From: Muscardinus avellanarius
Lineage: Eukaryota > Chordata > Mammalia > Rodentia > Gliridae
Length of the DNA: 64,000 nt
Assembly: GCA_963383645.1 (NCBI GenBank)
Contig: OY726559.1
Span: 119,807,405-119,871,404 of the forward strand
Direction: 5' to 3'
Positions 58,226-64,000 of this stretch are shown here, piece after piece; positions within the stretch are counted from its first letter, which is position 1, and every line of letters starts with the position of its first letter. Below the pieces are notes generated by a model. That model had not been told where the DNA came from and did not search any database. It saw nothing but the letters and a program-made list of their open reading frames with translations. The translations under genes were made by a program, and so were the position numbers.

Positions 58226-58437
58226 TGGCTGGGTGTGGCACACCTGTAATCCCAGTACTTGGGAGACTGAGGCAGGAGGATCACAGATTTGAGGGCAACC
58301 TCAGCAAGTAGTGAGACTCTCATCAACCTAGGGAGACCCTGTTTCAAGATAAAAATAAAATAGGGCTAGGGGTGTAGATTGGAGGTGAGACAGTCCTGGG
58401 TTCCATCCCCAGCACTACACACAAACACAAAATAAAT
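58226..58437 (+). mobile_element. Dimeric SINE, sense
   Basis: 'ggctgggtgtggcacacctg' to 'gggttccatccccagcacta' with an A/C-rich tail. Confidence 0.85.
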
Positions 58438-58929
58438 GTAATGACTGGATGTAACATCTGAGTGTCCGAGTGCTCACACAGGAGGTGTCTGGTGGGGTAA
58501 CCCCAGCTCCTCTGTGATTCTCAACGCCAGGTGAACCCAGGGAAGCACTTCATAAACGCCTCCTCCTCCTCTGACAGCAGGACTCTTGGCCAATCTCAGG
58601 AGTCAGGAGAGTGAGGGGCTGAAGCATTTTGCTAGTCCATGAACAGGGGAGTGCCCCCAAACAAGTTCTTACAGCCTCACCAGCAAGGCACCAGCTGACC
58701 CTCCATGGATCACCTACACTGCAGGTGTTGGAGAAGGAAGGGGAAATGGCCTTCACTTTGGGCCAGGGAGCAGAGAACCAGAAGTGCACTGCGTCCATCC
58801 CCGGTGGCTCCCACTGCCCAGCCTGGCCGACTCTGGACTGCTACTGAAGCCGAGGGCATCTGGCTATTGGGATTCCCTCAGAATGGCTCACAACACCGCA
58901 AAAAATAACTTGAATATAGCTAATATCTC
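58438..58929. other. No gene recognised
   Basis: Unique-looking; no supported gene. Confidence 0.4.
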
Positions 58930-59070
58930 CTTTTTTTCCTTTAATGTGGTACAGGGTCTCACTAAGTTGCAGAAGGTCTTGCTGAACTGCTGAGGCTAGC
59001 TTCAAACCTGCCGTCCTCCTGTCTCAGTCTCCCAAGTACCGCATTACAAGCATGTGCCACCTCGCTCAGC
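58930..59070 (-). mobile_element. B1-type SINE half, antisense
   Basis: 'acagggtctcactaagttgc' to 'catgtgccacctcgctcagc'. Confidence 0.75.
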
Positions 59071-60063
59071 TTGTCCATCCCTCTAAAACCTCTTATCACA
59101 AACCCAGAAACTCAGCTGACTGTCAAGCAAGGTCATGGTAGTTTCCAGTCTGTCATTACAGTGAGCAGGAAGCAGATCTGCACGAGGGGATTGAGCCTGT
59201 GGCATAGCTGCCCTAAAAATTGGTTGACAGTCCTAGCAATGTTGGCCAAGACCAAAGAAGGACCAGAGATAAACGATCGTTCCTCTGGTAGGATGGCTTT
59301 GGATGGGAGAGGGAAAGCCTTTAGTGCCCTCCAGGGAAGAGAGATGGTGGAAAGTAAGCCTGGCACTTTTGGGGAGCCTTGCTCCAGGGGCCACACCTCA
59401 CCACAAGTGATAGCAGAGACTGGGAGGAAGGGACTGGGGCACTGGGCCTTCTGCCAGGTCTCAGGGCACTGCTGAGGGAGGACAAAGTGGCTTTGGGTAA
59501 CTGAGTTCAAGGACAAACAGGACACTCCCCTTGTCCTCTTGGGCTAGACCAGGGCAGAAAATGTGATGGCGGCCTGTGTGTGGCACTGAGCCCAGAGCTG
59601 AGCTCAAGGAGTACAGCACAGCGGGTCTCCTCCTGGCCTAGACCACAGGTGAGCACCCCCAGATCGGGGGCTACATAGCTACTCACCGGCTCCATTCACC
59701 ACAGATGCGCTTCCTGCTCATCTTGCCGTGGGGAGGAGCTGCTGGGGGCTGGAGGGTGGCAGGCGACAGGGCACTCTCCCTGGTGCCTGGCACTTCCCTC
59801 ACAGTCTGCTTCCTGTGCATCGCCCAAGACACGGTAGGAGGAAGGAAGATGGAGGAAAACTTGAAGCCACTGGAGTGCCACCTGTACTGATCTGGGCTTC
59901 ACAGGAGATGCCAAGGAGAGTGAAGGAGAAAGCTCCTTCATGGGAGAAGCCAAGTCATGCATGTCTGTTTAGGGCTGGAGGTAGGGCCGGGAAGGCAAGT
60001 CCTATCCAATGTGTTGGCCCAAACATCCAAGGAAGAAAGAAGACTCCTCAGGCCCATCAAATA
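59071..60063. other. No gene recognised
   Basis: Unique-looking, GC about average for this end. Open frames up to 144 aa on both strands without family resemblance. Confidence 0.4.
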
Positions 60064-60450
60064 ACGCATCAGCCTGGGCGTGTTGGTGCACACTTGTCTC
60101 CCACGCTTGGGAGACTTGTCTATACACTTGGGAGACTAGGAAAGGAGGATCGCTGGTTTTAGGACAGCCTCAGAAATTCAGTTGGTTCTCGGCAACCTAG
60201 TGAGACCCTGTTTCCAAATAAGAAATAAAATCGGTCTAGGGGTATACCTCAGAGGTGGAATGCTTCACAATTCAAATTCTAGTACCACAAAAACAAATAA
60301 ATCGATAAAATAAAAATAAAAATAGGGCAGGGTAAATAGGCTGAAGGTAGAATACCCTTGGTTTCAATCTCCAGTACAATAAAATAGAATAGAGATGGGG
60401 TATAGCTTGGCGGTAGAATGCCTATGAGTTCAATCCCCAGAAGTACCACA
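60064..60450 (+). mobile_element. SINE with three ID-like modules in a row
   Basis: A B1-type half (60070-60225), then ID-like modules at about 60228-60292, 60322-60378 and 60388-60450, each with 'tagaatgcc'- or 'tggaatgc'-like and 'ttcaatccccag'-like boxes and separated by A-rich linkers. Confidence 0.75.
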
Positions 60451-60545
60451 GAAGTCAATACTACTTGCTGAGGCTGTCCTTAAACCTATGCTCCTCCTGT
60501 CTTCCTTCTTTCCTTCCTTCCTCCCTTCCTTCCTTCCTTCCTTCT
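60451..60545 (-). repeat. Antisense B1 piece and (TTCC)n tract
   Basis: 'acttgctgaggctgtcctta' is a B1 antisense piece; 60500-60544 is (TTCC)n/(TTTC)n. Confidence 0.7.
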
Positions 60546-60750
60546 TTGTAGGTTGGTTCAACTTTATTGAAATCTGTTACAGAAGACACAATTCAAAAAA
60601 GAACCACAGTCTTTGGTTGTAAGGCCTATAGAAATCTGAGTTATGTTTTACTACAGAAGAATATAAAATACATTAAACTACAGTTTGTAAGCAAATCTTA
60701 AAAATTAACAGTGTATCCTCATTAAATCAAATAGTTAAAAGTGTTTCTTC
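60546..60750 (-). pseudogene. Possible retrocopy 3'UTR, antisense
   Basis: On the minus strand the sequence ends with AATAAA (complement near 60564-60569) shortly before the purine tract made by 60500-60544, which could be a degraded poly(A) tail. Sequence after the SINEs (about 61145-61430) may continue it. The source mRNA is not recognised and no coding part is seen. Confidence 0.3.
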
Positions 60751-60752
60751 CA

Positions 60753-61128
60753 GCCAAGCGTGGTGATGCGCAACTGTGATTCCAGTACGCAGACGGCTGA
60801 GAGAGGAGGAACGCAGGTTTGAGGTCATCCTCGAGAATGTAGCAAGAGCCCACTTCAAAAATAAAAAAGAGCTGGGCGTGGTGGTGCACGCTTTGAATCC
60901 CTGCGCTTGGGAGGCGGAGACAGGAGGATCGCGCAGGTTCGAAGTCAACCCGGCTGGCTTAAGAGACCCTGTTTCCAAATAAAAATATAAAATAGGTCTG
61001 GGAGCGTAGCCTGGAAGTAGAAGGGCTTCCAGGAACCCCAGTACTACCAAAAATAAATAAATAAATAAATGGCTAGGGTATAGCTCAGAGGCAGAATGCC
61101 TCTAGTTCAATCTTTAGTACGTCAAAAT
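60753..61128 (+). mobile_element. Cluster of SINE units in series
   Basis: A B1-type monomer at 60753-60868, a near-consensus dimeric SINE at 60869-61057, and an extra ID-like monomer at 61068-61128 ('gctagggtatagctcagagg'). Confidence 0.8.
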
Positions 61129-62221
61129 ATGTTATAAAAAAGAAAGATTAAAAAAGGGGGTTTCTTCTTAAGGGATTAGCAATTGTAAAGCTCTTCTAAA
61201 AATTCAAATAAAATAGTTTGAAATTTAACGAGAAACCCCACAGTTATAGTAACATGAAACATGTTCACTTTCAGGTATTCAGCCCTAAATTTCAAAGAAG
61301 GTACTTTGTTGCTAAATAAAAATTTTTTCTATTTTATTGTATCAAGGAAACTATACTCACAATATTAGAAAGTCGTCACTTCTTGCCTTACAAATGTAAA
61401 ATAAATTTTCTTGGTTCTCCTCTCTGTGGAGACCATTGGCTCACTTTGCAGGCTAAAGTAACTACAGTTACTTGGGGGGAATAAAGCAGATTTCAACATG
61501 AGAGTTGACTGAAACACATTTTCTACAGGAAGCCTCTCTGTTCTTGCTAAGCCTTCTCTCAGTCTTCAGGATGTTAAAGAACCCATTCTACTCCCCAGAC
61601 CCCTGACGATGGAAAGCATACCTCCGATGGCCTAAAGCAGCCTTCCTATGTCGGGGATTCACTACTCATGACTCCACTCCTGACACTTCATGCCATCGCC
61701 TACTGCGAGGGTCTCCCCACCCAGTAGAGTGTTTGAGGGGCCCCATATTACAGACCTTTGCTTTTTAACGATTTAGGTAAAACATGTACATCTTTAGAAA
61801 AATGTGCTTAGGAAATACTCTTCAAGTCCTGCACCTTGTTTCCTGGGATGTGACACAGAGAAGTGGGGAGTATCATCTGGGGCATCTCGGGCGATAGTGC
61901 CAACTACTTAGGAAGGTCCCTTGACTTTAAGATGAGCACAACAGAAAACAAATCAGTTGTCAAACACCTGCTCCTTATAGAGCAAAGCCTCTTTGCCTGT
62001 AGGCAGGCATGTTGTGTTCGGCAGAGGCAGGACTTTGTTCTCGTCTTTCTTTAGACAATGACAATAGAGCTGTGTGTCGGTGCCAATCTGACAAGGAGTG
62101 AACTGGTAACTAGGTCTTCCTGTCGTGGACAGCACACAAGACAGTAGGACTCTGGTGTTAGAAGAGCGGCTAACAGGACCATCACAGGCACACGTTACTG
62201 GAATTTTTGTTTGATTACTTG
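61129..62221. other. No gene recognised
   Basis: Unique-looking sequence between SINE clusters; no open frame, tRNA or splice pattern that I can support. Confidence 0.4.
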
Positions 62222-62900
62222 CCCCCCACCCATACTGAAGATTGAACTCTGGGGCACCTCAGCCCATTTACTTATTTGTTTGTTTAATTTTAGTAGACAC
62301 CTTTGGATTTTTTTTCTTTTTCTTCTTTCTTTCTTTCTTTCTTTCAGTACTAGGGGTGGAACCCAGGGGCATTCTATTTCCGAGGTACACTTCCTAGCCC
62401 TATTCTTTATTCTTCATTTGAAAACAGGGTCTCTCTGAGTTGCAAAGGGCCTTACTAAATAGCTGAGGCTGTCCCTGAACAGAGATTCTCCTGTCTCAGC
62501 TTCCCAAAGACCTCTTTTAATTTTAATTTGAAATGTATTACAAGTGTGTGCCACCACACACTTGCTTTCACACTTGCTTTTTATTTTGAATAGGGGCCTT
62601 GCTAAATTACACAAATAAAAATTCACTGAGGTGCTGAGCTGGACTTGAATCCTCCATCCTCCTCTTGTCAAGCTCCCAGGTACAGGCTCACATTTTGGGC
62701 TTATTTATTTATTTAGTGGTACTGGATCATTCTACCTCTGAGGCATACCCCCAGCCCAATTTCTTTTTTTCTTTTTTTTAATAGTCTCACTAGGTTGCAG
62801 AGGACCTCACCAAATGGCTGAGGAATCTTACCTATGCTCCTTCAGTTTAAGCCTTCCAAATACTGGGATTACAAAGTTGTGTCACCACGCCAAGGTGGGT
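62222..62900 (-). mobile_element. Three antisense SINE copies in series
   Basis: 62222-62545 (with (TTTC)n tail and 'ggtggaacccaggggcattc'), 62545-62700 (B1 part), and 62700-62900 ('ggtactggatcattctacct' to 'tgtcaccacgcc'). Confidence 0.75.
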
Positions 62901-62945
62901 TCTAGCCACTAGTGTTAGGAAAAACGGCGCGCTGTCATGTCACTT

Positions 62946-62949
62946 AAAA
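62946..62949 (-). terminator. Pol III terminator of tRNA-Asn
   Basis: TTTT on the minus strand, 11 bases beyond the tRNA 3' end. Confidence 0.7.
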
Positions 62950-62960
62950 TGAAACACCCT

Positions 62961-62977
62961 CGTCCCTGGGTGGGCTC

Positions 62978-63025
<48 letters not shown>

Positions 63026-63034
63026 AACAGAGAC
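62961..63034 (-). tRNA. tRNA-Asn (anticodon GTT)
   Basis: A 74-base cloverleaf on the minus strand. Acceptor GTCTCTG/CAGGGAC (with the usual T-G pair), D arm with GCGC and CGGTTAGC, anticodon loop CTGTTAA (anticodon GTT) on TTCGG/CCGAA, T arm GTGGG-TTCGAGC-CCACC region, discriminator G. Boxes A and B are intact. Position 9 reads T where I recall G in the common mammalian copy, a position outside stems. It reads AAU/AAC codons and is likely functional. Confidence 0.95.
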
Positions 63035-63440
63035 ACGGGCTGTGCGTGTCTTCGGACCTGAATAGAGAGCAGCTATCCACTGAGCGGTGGCTGCCCTCTA
63101 CTCTGCACCACAAGCGTGCCAGCCTCGAAGCAACTGGAGGCGTCAGTCTAGAAAGCTGTGCGCCGGGAATTCCGCAGCTACAGAGCCGCCGGCACCACGG
63201 CCTTGGCGGGCCTCGCTCCATCTGCCCGCGAAGCTCGGGAGACCCGGCCGCCCCGCTGCTCGGCCGCCGCCCTGCGCCTCCTGCTGGAGCCCTGGGCTGC
63301 GGTGGCGGGAGCGGGTGTGGCCCGCGGGGCCAAGTGCAAGAGTCCCGAGAAGAAACCCTCCCTAGGGTGGCGCACGCCAGCGATTAAGCCGCAGTTAAGC
63401 CGTGGGTAGTGTATCCCTGGCCACCTCAGCCTCCTCCTCC
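63035..63440. other. CpG-rich flank of tRNA-Asn, no gene recognised
   Basis: Arg/Ala/Pro-rich open frames on both strands are compositional. High CpG suggests an unmethylated tRNA-gene neighbourhood. Confidence 0.5.
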
Positions 63441-63444
63441 CCTC

Positions 63445-63660
63445 TCTTTATTTTTATTTTTATATTTTTGGTACTGGAGATTGACCCAGGGGCAGTCTAC
63501 CTCCAAGCTACACCCCTAGCGCTATTTTTCGTTCTTTATTTTGAAACAGAGTCTCACTAAGTTGTGGAAGGCCTCACTAAGCAGCTGAGGCTGGCCAGAA
63601 CCTGCGATCCTCCTGGCTCAGCCTCCCGAGTACTGGGATGTACAAGACTGTGCCACCCTC
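63445..63660 (-). mobile_element. Dimeric SINE, antisense
   Basis: 'gagattgacccaggggcagt' to 'tgtgccaccctccc'; TTTTTA-rich tail at 63447-63470. Confidence 0.85.
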
Positions 63661-63960
63661 CCCTCCCTTTCTGCAGACGCCTGTGAGAGCAATGGCAGTT
63701 CTAAACATCCTTCTTGCCTGTGCTCCCTGCCTTGCTGTAGCACCGCGGTGACTCTCACCACTGCAGTGCAGACACTCGGAGAACTACAGAGAACAAATGT
63801 CTCCCCTGCAGTCACACAGACGGACCGGGTCTGGAGCCCAAGGACTTGCCCCTTAAAGACCAGCTTCCCTCCTGCTCCCCACCCCCAGCCCCTTCCTTAG
63901 ATCCTGACTAGGGGGGGGGGAGAAAAGGCACAATTGCACCTGCCCTCTAAAACAATAATG
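63661..63960. other. No gene recognised
   Basis: Unique-looking; nothing supported. Confidence 0.4.
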
Positions 63961-64000
63961 AGAGGAGGAGGAGGAGGAGGAGGAGGAGGAGGAGGAGGAG
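63961..64000. repeat. (AGG)n microsatellite, runs off the window
   Basis: Perfect AGG units from about 63964 to the end. Confidence 0.95.

Noticed and set aside
63046..63409. Three overlapping open frames beside tRNA-Asn
   Set aside because: GC composition; all three frames are open at once and no protein family is visible.

Overview
This is nuclear DNA from a rodent. The evidence is dense LINE-1 and a dimeric B1-plus-ID-like SINE family (B1-like left half ending in a 'gagaccctgtttccaaa' stretch, then a right half reading 'ggtctgggagtgtagcc...cttccaggaaccccagtacc'). That dimer type is typical of the squirrel-related clade (squirrels, mountain beaver, dormice). I infer that clade and cannot name the species. 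There is no bacterial, plasmid or CRISPR-like content. At least half of the window is recognisable retrotransposon sequence.

Layout. (a) 1-3060: antisense L1 remnant, SINEs and microsatellites. (b) 3170-12053: a sperm motility kinase (Smok) locus. It has one intact, apparently intronless kinase gene (3470-5281, 603 aa) behind a compact TATA/CRE-like/CCAAT promoter. A tandem array of at least six decayed partial copies follows; the third and fifth to sixth keep kinase-domain remnants. (c) 12054-18900: an antisense L1 carrying its 5'UTR, ORF1 and most of ORF2. (d) 18980-36990: duplicated, unprocessed exon-and-intron segments of an NBPF-like (NBPF6-like) gene, now apparently pseudogenic. They are interrupted by L1s, SINEs and a 2.9-kb ORF1-only (HAL1-like) retrotransposon at 22314-25229 with an open ORF1 and a 13-bp target-site duplication. 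(e) 37370-39850: a sense L1 3' part fused to the 3' half of a SINE. (f) 39850-44780: mostly unrecognised sequence with two exon-like stretches. (g) 44780-47260: a sense L1 5' part with three nested insertions, one of them an LTR element. (h) 48985-49265: a decayed C2H2 zinc-finger pseudogene on the minus strand. (i) 49956-54565: another antisense L1 with nested SINEs. (j) 55350-64000: a more GC-rich, SINE-dense tract with two tRNA genes on the minus strand, tRNA-Val(CAC) and tRNA-Asn(GTT), each with a nearby Pol III T-run.

Functional content is therefore small: one probably expressed testis kinase gene and two tRNA genes. NBPF-like exons together with tRNA-Val(CAC) and tRNA-Asn(GTT) recall the human chromosome 1 NBPF/tRNA regions (for example 1q21), so the right two thirds may be the rodent counterpart; this is inference. 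The more unusual material is in how things were built: the Smok array amplified mainly around the C-terminal coding tail, L1-type 3' ends fused to SINE right halves at two loci, the HAL1-like composite, and SINE tails that have expanded into microsatellites.
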